Shown here: one piece after another, positions 54,380-61,788 of the stretch
Layout of the letters: each line of letters starts with the position of its first letter
Position numbering within the stretch: the first letter of the stretch is position 1
Assembly: GCA_002483285.1 (NCBI GenBank)
Contig: DLHP01000029.1
Location: 126,911 to 190,910, forward strand
Source: Flavobacterium sp. UBA7665
GTDB taxonomy: Bacteria > Bacteroidota > Bacteroidia > Flavobacteriales > Flavobacteriaceae
Length of the DNA: 64,000 bases
Direction: 5' to 3'
Translations under genes and position numbers: made by a program
The notes under the pieces: model-generated
Database searches by the model: none
What the model was told of the DNA's origin: nothing
Seen by the model: only the letters and a program-made list of their open reading frames with translations

Positions 54380-55129
54380 TTAGTATTTCCCACTCAGCAA
54401 ACTACCGCCAATGGCAGATTTTGCTTCAATGCCTAGTTTTTTCATCATTTCGTAAGTGGTGCACACCGCCGCCGAAGTCACGGGAATTCCGATTTCCTTC
54501 TCAATCAAATCAATCGCTTCAAGCGATGGCATCTGTACACAAGCCGACGCGACCAACACATCCACGCCGGTCAAATCAAGTCGTTTGTAAATTTCGAGTA
54601 AGTTCATTGGGTCTTGTGCCGCCACTTCGAGATTGTCGGGAATTTCGAGCGCAATCGAATCCACCACTTCAAATCCCTGGTGCTGTATATAATCCACCAC
54701 CATATCGGTCAAAGGGCGCATATACGGGGTGATGATCGAAACCTTTTTCGCACCCAACACCTTAAGTCCGTTAATGAGTGCACCGGCACTCGTGACAATC
54801 GGGGTAGGGAAGTCGTTGGCAATGGTTTCCTGGTGCAGGTTCACTTCCGAGACGCAATGGTAACCGCGCCCCATACTCATAATGGCTACGAGACAGGCAT
54901 AACCCATCACATCTACGTGCGCATCCGAGAGTTCCTGCGCGCATTTCAGGCTCATCGCATCCATCGCTTCGAGTTCCTCCTTGGTCACTTTTTTCATGCG
55001 CATCCGGCTCGAGTGAAACGTAAACCGTTCGGGTAAGATTGTCTCGCGCGACCTGAAAATCGCTGGGATTTCGGTTTCCATCGTTACGTTGGACGACGGC
55101 ACAATCTGGCCAATCCTGTATTTCTTCAT
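54380..55129 (-). CDS. Maleate isomerase / Asp-Glu racemase superfamily
   Basis: 249 residues of the maleate cis-trans isomerase/arylmalonate decarboxylase group: IGQIVPSSNVTMETEIP at the N-terminus, first catalytic Cys in GYACLVAIMSMG near residue 78, second in LVASACVQMPSLEAID near 196. Maleate isomerase turns maleate into fumarate. Its place downstream of gentisate dioxygenase and an FAH-family hydrolase makes maleate the natural substrate: maleylpyruvate hydrolysis would yield it. It is the last gene of the operon before a strong terminator. Confidence 0.83.
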   Translation of the reverse strand: MKKYRIGQIVPSSNVTMETEIPAIFRSRETILPERFTFHSSRMRMKKVTKEELEAMDAMSLKCAQELSDAHVDVMGYACLVAIMSMGRGYHCVSEVNLHQETIANDFPTPIVTSAGALINGLKVLGAKKVSIITPYMRPLTDMVVDYIQHQGFEVVDSIALEIPDNLEVAAQDPMNLLEIYKRLDLTGVDVLVASACVQMPSLEAIDLIEKEIGIPVTSAAVCTTYEMMKKLGIEAKSAIGGSLLSGKY

Positions 55130-55240
55130 AAGATTTTTAGAATTTTAGAGACGCTGCGCTATAGAAACGCCTGCGGCTATAGATATTAAAATTTAGCTTC
55201 AATCGGTGCGGCTTGCAGCCTCGAGTGGGCGTTGCCTGCG

Positions 55241-55376
55241 GCCGGGCTTTTCGTTGCAATCTTTTTATTGTTTTCAATTCAGATTGGCTGGTTATTCGCG
55301 TTTCTTGTCATTCCGACGCAGGAGGAATCTCTTCGAGCAATAAAAAGGATTTCCACTGCAATCCCTAACGCGGGCA
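55241..55376 (-). repeat. Modular intergenic element, copy E (large insert)
   Basis: Minus strand: GTTAGGGATTGCAGTGG, AAATCCTTTTTATTG, then a long middle, then CAATAAAAAGATTGCAACG and AAAAGCCCGGC. The outer parts match copy D (AAATCCTTTTTTT...AAAAAAGATTGCAACGGATAGC). The middle contains the GTCATTCCGACGCAGGAGG / AATCTC motif, another repeat type known from many bacterial spacers. It fills most of the 250-nt gap between the FAH-family and isomerase genes. Confidence 0.6.
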
Positions 55377-55381
55377 TCCGT

Positions 55382-56290
55382 CTAAATCGATTTTATCGTA
55401 TTCACAAGTGTCCCAATCCCCTCAACAGTCGCTTCAACAACATCACCATCCCACATCCATTCCTGCGGGCTGCGTCCGGCGCCAACACCGGCAGGCGTTC
55501 CCGTGGCAATAATGTCACCAGGTTCGAGGGTGAAAACCGTACTCAAATCCACAATAAGCTCATTGATGTTGAACAACATGAATTTGGTATTCGAGTTTTG
55601 TTTCTCTACACCATTAACTTTTAGCGATAAATTTACGTTATGCGGGTCGCCAAATTCATCCGCGGTGACCAAAATGGGTCCCATCGGGGCAAAGGTATCT
55701 TGTCCTTTAGAAACGATCCATTGTCCGGCACGACGGCAATCGCGCGCCGAGATGTCGTTGATGATGGTGTAACCAAACACATAATCCAAGGCGTCTTCTT
55801 TCTTGACGTATTTCCCTTTTTTGCCAATCACCACGGCAAGTTCTACTTCCCAATCCAATTGTTGGGTGAGTTTGGTGTTGTGCAAAATGTTGGTGTTGGT
55901 TGCCGTAACGGTTGTGGGCGGTTTGGAGAAAATCACGGGTTGTTGCGGTAACTCTTTAGAAGTATCCAAAGTCCGCGCACTTTCGGCCACATGCTCGGTG
56001 TAGTTGAGCCCGATACCAATAATGTTCTTGCGCGGTTTCGGGATGGGTGCGAGGATCGTGATTTCATCCATCTTGAAAGAGATGCCTTTAAGGTCGCCCG
56101 GATCGACTTTTTGCAGCAGCGCCTCAATCTCGCCGATAATTTCATGACCGCGATCGATTAGGCCCAACATCGAATCGGGTAATGTAAATTGCATCACGTC
56201 GCCAAAATTAGCGATGTCCACGACAGTGTTTTGATGGATCAATCCGAGGCGTGCACCCGAATTTTGGGTTTGGTAGGTGAGTAGTTTCAT
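55382..56290 (-). CDS. FAH-family hydrolase, probable maleylpyruvate/fumarylpyruvate hydrolase
   Basis: 302 residues with an N-terminal FAH_N-like part and the C-terminal fold: IIGIGLNYTEHVAES, metal ligands in DWEVELAVVIGKKG and IINDISARDCRR, SKGQDTFAPMGP, and LEPGDIIATGTPAGVG. Family members cleave 2-oxoacids with a C-C bond beta to the carbonyl. Between gentisate dioxygenase and maleate isomerase it most likely splits maleylpyruvate to pyruvate and maleate. Confidence 0.85.
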   Translation of the reverse strand: MKLLTYQTQNSGARLGLIHQNTVVDIANFGDVMQFTLPDSMLGLIDRGHEIIGEIEALLQKVDPGDLKGISFKMDEITILAPIPKPRKNIIGIGLNYTEHVAESARTLDTSKELPQQPVIFSKPPTTVTATNTNILHNTKLTQQLDWEVELAVVIGKKGKYVKKEDALDYVFGYTIINDISARDCRRAGQWIVSKGQDTFAPMGPILVTADEFGDPHNVNLSLKVNGVEKQNSNTKFMLFNINELIVDLSTVFTLEPGDIIATGTPAGVGAGRSPQEWMWDGDVVEATVEGIGTLVNTIKSI

Positions 56291-56298
56291 TTTTTAGT

Positions 56299-56324
56299 GC
56301 CTGAGTGCAGGAGTGCTTGAGTTA
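56299..56324. repeat. Single AGTGCCTGAG-type repeat arm
   Basis: GTGCCTGAGTGCAGGAGTGC followed by TTGAG repeats the unit seen as an inverted pair at 25111-25203. Here only one arm is present. It lies beside element copy D. Confidence 0.5.
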
Positions 56325-56347
56325 AAAAGTATTGTTGATTGGTTGGG

Positions 56348-56462
56348 AAACCTAGCCCTGATAGCAGTGCAAATCCTTTTTTTGGATTCGCTGGAACGCA
56401 GTGGAAGCAAATTCAAAGCGTAGCGAAAAAAGATTGCAACGGATAGCAGGTTCCCGGCTTCT
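56348..56462 (+). repeat. Modular intergenic element, copy D
   Basis: Plus strand: AAACCTAGCCCTGATAGC, AGTGCAAATCCTTTTTTT, a large middle (about 50 nt, GGATTCGCTGG...GCGTAGCGAAA), AAAAAAGATTGCAACGGATAG, CAGGTTCCCGGCTTC. Its ends match copies A and B; the inner ends match copy E. It lies antisense inside the gap between the dioxygenase and FAH-family genes, which are transcribed from the other strand. Confidence 0.68.
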
Positions 56463-56481
56463 AATCATTAATTATTCACTA

Positions 56482-57594
56482 TTAATTATTAATTGTTTGG
56501 AATCCGTCGTTATCAGGGTACTCCTTTTCCTGGTACAATCCCAGTTTCTCGATTACCGGTAAATCGTTGAAAGAGAACAACACAGCATCTTCGGTATCCG
56601 AGAGATTGACGTGTTCGTGGTACTCCCAACTGGGTACGCAGAAAATATCGCGCTCTTTCCAATCATAGCGTTTGCCGCCAATCACCGAGTAGCCTTTGCC
56701 TTTGGCGCATTGGTATACGAATGAACCGGTGTGTTTGTGCGCTTTGGTATGTTCGTGGGCGCGCAACAGTTGAATCGACGCGCCCATGGTTTGCATCACG
56801 TGGCCGCCGGTAAGCGGGTTGGTGTAACGCATCAGGATGCCATCGAAAGCAGAACCGTCATTGACTTTAGACGATTCGAGCAAGGCCGGATAAACATTTT
56901 TCCACGAATATTTAAATAAGGGCGAATAGGGTTTGTCCCAGTTGATATCGGGCGAAATCAGTCCCGCACCACCAAAAGTCATCGGCAAATGATTAACCGG
57001 CGCCACCAAAGGCTGTTTGCCATCGTAAACTGCATAATCGTTGGCTTCGAGTGCGTTGACGAGTGGAATATCGAGTCCGTCCTGCCAAATACAGGTTTCG
57101 CCGTCGGCTTCTACGCCATGTTCGTGCCAGGTAGAATTGGGCGTGATGACAAAGTCATTGACCTCAAGCATGATTTTGTTGCCGTCCACCACAGTGTAGC
57201 CTTTGGAGCCTTCCATAATGAAACGCAAAGCCGAGGCTTTATGGCGGTGTGCCGAAGTACTTTCGCCGGGACGCGTCACCTGGATTCCTGTGTAAAGCCA
57301 ACCCACAGCAGCCGAAACATCTTTGCGTTTGTCGTTGACCAGATATACTACACGGCGACCGGCTTGTTCGGGCGTGACGAGTTCGGAAGATTTGAGTACG
57401 AGGCTGCGCAAGTCGTCATACTTCCAGAGCATCGGAATAGAAGAGGTGCGTGGCTCCCAAGGTTCGATGTCGTTAGCAACTGTCCAGAGTGCGCCGGCGC
57501 CGAGCGCTTCGAGTTCTTTGTAATAGGCTTCGAGTTCGGGCGTGTCTTTTACGCGGGCACGACCAATTTGGTCATCAGAGTATTTTGCGTCCAT
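56482..57594 (-). CDS. Gentisate 1,2-dioxygenase
   Basis: 370 residues of the bicupin gentisate-dioxygenase family, the usual length. Signatures: LEALGAGALWTVANDI, then GRRVVYLVNDK, cupin 1 with the iron ligands in STSAHRHKASALRFIMEG and NSTWHEHG, and cupin 2 with AHEHTKAHKHTGSF. It opens the gentisate ring to maleylpyruvate. Salicylate 1,2-dioxygenases and 1-hydroxy-2-naphthoate dioxygenases share the fold, but the neighbouring ring-fission genes favour gentisate. It has its own promoter upstream. Confidence 0.9.
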   Translation of the reverse strand: MDAKYSDDQIGRARVKDTPELEAYYKELEALGAGALWTVANDIEPWEPRTSSIPMLWKYDDLRSLVLKSSELVTPEQAGRRVVYLVNDKRKDVSAAVGWLYTGIQVTRPGESTSAHRHKASALRFIMEGSKGYTVVDGNKIMLEVNDFVITPNSTWHEHGVEADGETCIWQDGLDIPLVNALEANDYAVYDGKQPLVAPVNHLPMTFGGAGLISPDINWDKPYSPLFKYSWKNVYPALLESSKVNDGSAFDGILMRYTNPLTGGHVMQTMGASIQLLRAHEHTKAHKHTGSFVYQCAKGKGYSVIGGKRYDWKERDIFCVPSWEYHEHVNLSDTEDAVLFSFNDLPVIEKLGLYQEKEYPDNDGFQTINN

Positions 57595-57671
57595 AGTATT
57601 AATTTTTGCCGTCCGAATCCCTACAAAAAGCGAGGTTTCGATGTGGCGATTGTCCTTTTTTTAATGCCATC

Positions 57672-57702
57672 CAAACTTACGATTTTTCTTCGATTTGGTC
57701 AA
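57672..57702 (-). promoter_or_regulatory. Promoter of the gentisate dioxygenase operon
   Basis: Minus strand: TTG (57702-57700), 20 nt, TAAGTTTG (57679-57672). A full consensus match, about 78 nt before the dioxygenase ATG, so the lower half of the cluster can be transcribed on its own. Confidence 0.68.
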
Positions 57703-57833
57703 TGGTTTTCTGGGCTTTTGACGTCGTGGTGATTTAATTTTCATTCAATTTGGCTGCAGCCCAATGTTCCAATTCACCGTTTAGCTGCCCGAAAAAATGT
57801 AGTGTTGGAGAACACGTAATTTCTCAATATCAA

Positions 57834-58814
57834 CTATTTCTTATTGAAATCGTCGTGGTTGTCGATGAACGTGATTTTTCGCGTCGGCGCCACATTCACC
57901 CGCAAATCGAAAATATCAAAGCGGTTGTAATGCCCCAGAATATCGTGCATTTGTTTGGGTTGGATGCATTTCTCGAGGTCGATATCAGCATACACCATGC
58001 CTTCATCATCAATCAACGGCTCACCGATTACCGCGCCGTTTGGGCCAATGAAACCGCTGAATGCCGAATTTTTTCGCGTGAGCAATTCGTCTACATTGGG
58101 CACATCAGGCCTGAGTGCGTCCACGATTTCCTTTGAGATGGTCGAGCAGGAAACAATAGTAAATAGTTTTCCTTCAAACGAATGTGCCGCCGCACGGATC
58201 TTAATTGCTTCGGCCATATTGTAATCGGGCGGAGCAACCGGCAGTGAAATGTAGTTGGCAATGTGAATGAGTTCGCCTTGCGACAATAACGTGAAACGCG
58301 CCAAGGTATTGGTGTTTTCGCCACAAGCGAGGGTTCCGATTGGTCCGATTTTAGTCTTATAGACCTTAAGCGAAGAACCGTCGCCCGAAGTCCAGGTCAG
58401 CTTTTCAGCCCAAGTTGGCACGAGTTTGCGGTGCTTGCCAATCAGTTTCCCGTGGTTGTCAATAATGAGGTTGGTGTTGTAAATTTCGCCGTAACTGTCG
58501 CCACGCTCGTTGATACCAATGACCACCGTGATGTTGTTGGTTTTCGCCGCCTCGCAAATTCGGGTAATTGCCGGGTCAGAAACCGCTACCGAATTCTTGT
58601 ACAGTTGCTCATACCATTTGCTGCCTTGAACCGGTGTCATGATCCAGTTCCAGTAGGGGTAACCGGCTACAAACACTTCGGGAAAGGCGATGAGTTGCGC
58701 GCCGTTTTTACTCGCTTCGACAATAAACGAAATGGCTTTGTCTACCGTTTTTTCTACGTTGAGGAAAACGGGTGAAGTTTGTACGGTGGCGGCTTTGAAT
58801 TTTGGGAACTCCAT
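57834..58814 (-). CDS. Nitrilase (carbon-nitrogen hydrolase, true-nitrilase branch)
   Basis: 326 residues with the Glu-Lys-Cys triad: FPEVFVAGYPYWNW (Glu near 46), HRKLVPTWAEKL (Lys near 132) and LACGENTN (Cys near 167). The C-G-E-N-T-N loop and the WAE context point to nitrile-hydrolysing rather than amide-hydrolysing members. It could make an aromatic or arylacetic acid that feeds the CoA ligase. The substrate is unknown. Confidence 0.85.
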   Translation of the reverse strand: MEFPKFKAATVQTSPVFLNVEKTVDKAISFIVEASKNGAQLIAFPEVFVAGYPYWNWIMTPVQGSKWYEQLYKNSVAVSDPAITRICEAAKTNNITVVIGINERGDSYGEIYNTNLIIDNHGKLIGKHRKLVPTWAEKLTWTSGDGSSLKVYKTKIGPIGTLACGENTNTLARFTLLSQGELIHIANYISLPVAPPDYNMAEAIKIRAAAHSFEGKLFTIVSCSTISKEIVDALRPDVPNVDELLTRKNSAFSGFIGPNGAVIGEPLIDDEGMVYADIDLEKCIQPKQMHDILGHYNRFDIFDLRVNVAPTRKITFIDNHDDFNKK

Positions 58815-58853
58815 TTTGGGAATATTGAATGATTAATGTAAGTGACGACTTAA

Positions 58854-59282
58854 CTAATTAGGTTTGTAGTATTTCTCGATTCTATATCGGGTGTCGTCTG
58901 AAAAAGCTTCGGATTTGATGCCTTTTCCGCCTTTGTCGAGTGCCACATTGACCAAAGTTGCTTCTCCTTCAAGGCAGGTGGCGCCGTCGGCATGCGTAAA
59001 ACGAAAAGCAAAGGTAACCGACGAACCGCCGAGTTTAATAACCCAAAGCGATTTTTCAAGCACATCGCCAATCCGTGCTGCTTTTTTAAACTGCACTTTT
59101 AAATCTACCGTAGGAATGCCATTGGTCTCATGTATCTTTGAAAACGGGCGGTCTAGCGCTTCCTCAAACCAATCTTCTACAAGGTCGTTGAGCATTTCAA
59201 GAAAACGCGGGTAGAAGACGATTCCGGCGAAATCGACATGTTTGAAGCGGATTTTTTCGTTTTTGGTAAATGTCTGGTTCAT
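58854..59282 (-). CDS. 4HBT-type acyl-CoA thioesterase
   Basis: 142 residues, hot-dog fold, with RFKHVDFAGIVFYPRF carrying the 4-hydroxybenzoyl-CoA-thioesterase catalytic Asp, and a C-terminal CLEGEATLVNVALD strand. It likely releases the free acid (gentisate) from gentisyl-CoA. Its ATG starts immediately after the ligase stop codon. Confidence 0.87.
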   Translation of the reverse strand: MNQTFTKNEKIRFKHVDFAGIVFYPRFLEMLNDLVEDWFEEALDRPFSKIHETNGIPTVDLKVQFKKAARIGDVLEKSLWVIKLGGSSVTFAFRFTHADGATCLEGEATLVNVALDKGGKGIKSEAFSDDTRYRIEKYYKPN

Positions 59283-60884
59283 TTATTTGAGCTTAAATCT
59301 TTGTATTTTTCCCGTCTCTGTTTTTGGCAATTGTTCTGTAAAGTAAATCATTCTCGGATATTTATACGGTGCAGCTACTTCCTTGAACCACTGTTGTATG
59401 GCTTTAGAAAACTCATCTGATGCTTTACTTTTCTCCTTGAGGACTACGTGTGCGCAAACGAGCATCCCGCGCTCTTCATCGGGCAAACCGACGACGGCAC
59501 ATTCCAAGATATCGTCGTGGGTCAAAAGCACACTTTCCACTTCAATCGCGGCAATGTTGTAACCCGACGAAATAATCATATCGTCTCCGCGTGCAATAAA
59601 CCAGAAATAGCCATCTTCATCCTTTTTGTAGATATCACCGGTAATATTCCATCCGTTCTCGACATACTCCATTTGCTTTTCGGGGCGATTGAGGTATTTG
59701 CAACCCGTGATGCCGCGTACGGCCAATCTTCCGGGTTCATTACTAGGAAGTTCGTTCCCGTTCGTGTCTATAATTTTGGCTTCGTAACCGGTTACCGGCA
59801 AACCCGTTGCACCCGGTCTCATATTTCCTTCGTTGGATGAAATAAAGATGTGTAGCATTTCGGTAGCGCCGATGCCATCGATAATTTTAAGTCCGGTCGC
59901 GTCATACCAATCCTGCCAAACTTTTAATGGTAAGGTTTCGCCGGCCGACACGCATTTGCGCAGGCTCGAGATGTTGTAATCGCTCACTTTGGTGGTGATG
60001 ATTCTCCAGGCTGTAGGAGCCGTGAAACAAACGGTTATTTTATGGTTTTGGATTGCCTCGAGCAACAAATCGGGGCTTGGTTTGTCGATTAAAAAGGTCG
60101 AAGCGCCGAAATACATGGGGAACAAAACCAATCCGCCAAGGCCAAACGTAAACCCAATAGGTGGACTTCCCGTGAAAATATCATCTGGAGTAGGTTGCAG
60201 CGCATATTGCGGGAACGCTTCGCAAATATTAAGGATGTCTTTGTGGTAATGCGCGGTCATTTTTGGAAGTCCGGTAGTGCCCGACGTAAAGCCGATTAGC
60301 GCCACGCTGTCTGCCTTGGAATGAAAATTCGTAAAGGTTTTGGCTTTGGATAACATCAGGTTTTCGAGTTCAGAAATGCTGTTTCCGGTGCCATCATATT
60401 TGCAGATGTGTTTAAGGAAAGGCGATTGCACCAGGTCTATCTCTGACTCGAGGTGTACGTCACACAGCACATGCGAGATTTCGGCACATTCAATAATGGT
60501 AGTCAATTCCTTGGCGCGCAACAACGGCATCGTAGCCACCACAATGCCTCCGGCTTTTAAAATTCCGAACCAGCAAGCCACCATCATTGGGTTGTTGGCC
60601 GAGCGGATCAGCACGCGGTTACCCGATTGCAATCCCAAATCGTCAACGAGCACCTGCGCAATCTGGTTGGCTTTTTCATACAAGTCGCGGTAGCTCCAGT
60701 TTCTTTCGAACGTGCGTAAACAAATGGCGTCGCCGTGCCCATTTTCGATATGGTCGTCGAGCAGGCGCTCTACACAATTGAGCATTTCGGGCTGCCAGAA
60801 CTGCGGCAAGTCGAAAATATAGTCGGGTTGCAGGCTAATATCCGGCAAACTGTCATGGGCAAAATGGTCCTGGTAATCTCTCAT
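59283..60884 (-). CDS. Benzoate/2-aminobenzoate-type CoA ligase
   Basis: 533 residues of the ANL superfamily: ATP motif GFTSGTTGLPKMTAHYHKD, adenylate motif DGIGATEMLHIFIS (this E-M-L-H form is typical of benzoate and 2-aminobenzoate CoA ligases), GDIYKKDEDGYFWFIARGDD, and the catalytic lysine in PKTETGKIQRFKLK at the very end. It activates an aromatic acid; salicylate or anthranilate fit the hydroxylase encoded 0.9 kb upstream. Confidence 0.88.
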   Translation of the reverse strand: MRDYQDHFAHDSLPDISLQPDYIFDLPQFWQPEMLNCVERLLDDHIENGHGDAICLRTFERNWSYRDLYEKANQIAQVLVDDLGLQSGNRVLIRSANNPMMVACWFGILKAGGIVVATMPLLRAKELTTIIECAEISHVLCDVHLESEIDLVQSPFLKHICKYDGTGNSISELENLMLSKAKTFTNFHSKADSVALIGFTSGTTGLPKMTAHYHKDILNICEAFPQYALQPTPDDIFTGSPPIGFTFGLGGLVLFPMYFGASTFLIDKPSPDLLLEAIQNHKITVCFTAPTAWRIITTKVSDYNISSLRKCVSAGETLPLKVWQDWYDATGLKIIDGIGATEMLHIFISSNEGNMRPGATGLPVTGYEAKIIDTNGNELPSNEPGRLAVRGITGCKYLNRPEKQMEYVENGWNITGDIYKKDEDGYFWFIARGDDMIISSGYNIAAIEVESVLLTHDDILECAVVGLPDEERGMLVCAHVVLKEKSKASDEFSKAIQQWFKEVAAPYKYPRMIYFTEQLPKTETGKIQRFKLK

Positions 60885-60885
60885 C

Positions 60886-61788
60886 TTAACTGTTTAAAAA
60901 GCTTTTGACGGTGTCTAAGTAAACTTGTGGTGCGTCGAGCCAACCATAATGGGCGCAATGGTCTATCAGCACCAGCTTTGAATTGGGAAAAGCGTTGGCA
61001 ATGGCCTCGGCTGTCCTGATTTTGATGATGTCGTTTCTGCCTTGCAAGACCAAAACGGGTTGCTTGAAACGGCTGAAACTTTTTGCGCAGTCATAGTCGA
61101 TTCTGTGTAGGTTGTTAATTACCAATCTATTCACATCGAAGTTGATCTGAATCAGCCGCGCTGCAATGGTAGGTGCTTTGCTTTTGTCATACACGTACGC
61201 ATTCGCCAGAAAACGCGCGCGGTTTTTGAGGGTTTCGATTGAAAGGTCGCCGTTCTCGCGTTTGGATTGGTAATAATCGAGACTGTCGCGCTCGGTTTTG
61301 GTAAGGCTGGCTCTAACAGTGTTTCCAACATAAGTGGTAAAATCCATATCGATTCCGCCCGAAGACGAAAAGATGATTTTGTCAATAGCGCCCGGATACT
61401 TCGAGGCATAATAGGCTGCCATAATTCCGCCAAATGAATGCCCGAGCAAACTCCATTTTTCAATCTTGAGGTGTTTGCGGAGGTTTTCTATGTCGGAGGC
61501 CATTAAATCCATGGTGATACTCGTTTCATCGGTCTTTGGCAAGGTCGATTGTCCGGTGCCGCGTTGGTCATAGGTGATGGTTTGGTAACCCAATTTTGAC
61601 AATTCGGCTGCAATCCCCGAAAAGCCTTCGCTGTTCATACCTGGCCCGCCGTTGATGATGAGTAATGGTTTGCCAGAGCCGAAAGTCCTGAAATGCAATT
61701 TCGAATCGCCGCTGTCTATGGTATGCTCATTTTGGGAATGCATCGCCAGCGGAATCAAAATCAATATCAGGTACTGCTTCAATCTCAT
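60886..61788 (-). CDS. Exported alpha/beta hydrolase
   Basis: 300 residues with a signal peptide (MRLKQYLILILIPLAMHSQ). Oxyanion motif INGGPGMNS, nucleophile elbow GHSFGG (Ser near 115), Asp in LQGRNDIIK, His in IDHCAHYGW. It looks like the proline-iminopeptidase group. Inside this cluster an esterase or amidase role that frees an aromatic acid outside the cytoplasm is possible. It overlaps the hydroxylase stop by 4 nt. Confidence 0.84.
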   Translation of the reverse strand: MRLKQYLILILIPLAMHSQNEHTIDSGDSKLHFRTFGSGKPLLIINGGPGMNSEGFSGIAAELSKLGYQTITYDQRGTGQSTLPKTDETSITMDLMASDIENLRKHLKIEKWSLLGHSFGGIMAAYYASKYPGAIDKIIFSSSGGIDMDFTTYVGNTVRASLTKTERDSLDYYQSKRENGDLSIETLKNRARFLANAYVYDKSKAPTIAARLIQINFDVNRLVINNLHRIDYDCAKSFSRFKQPVLVLQGRNDIIKIRTAEAIANAFPNSKLVLIDHCAHYGWLDAPQVYLDTVKSFLNS

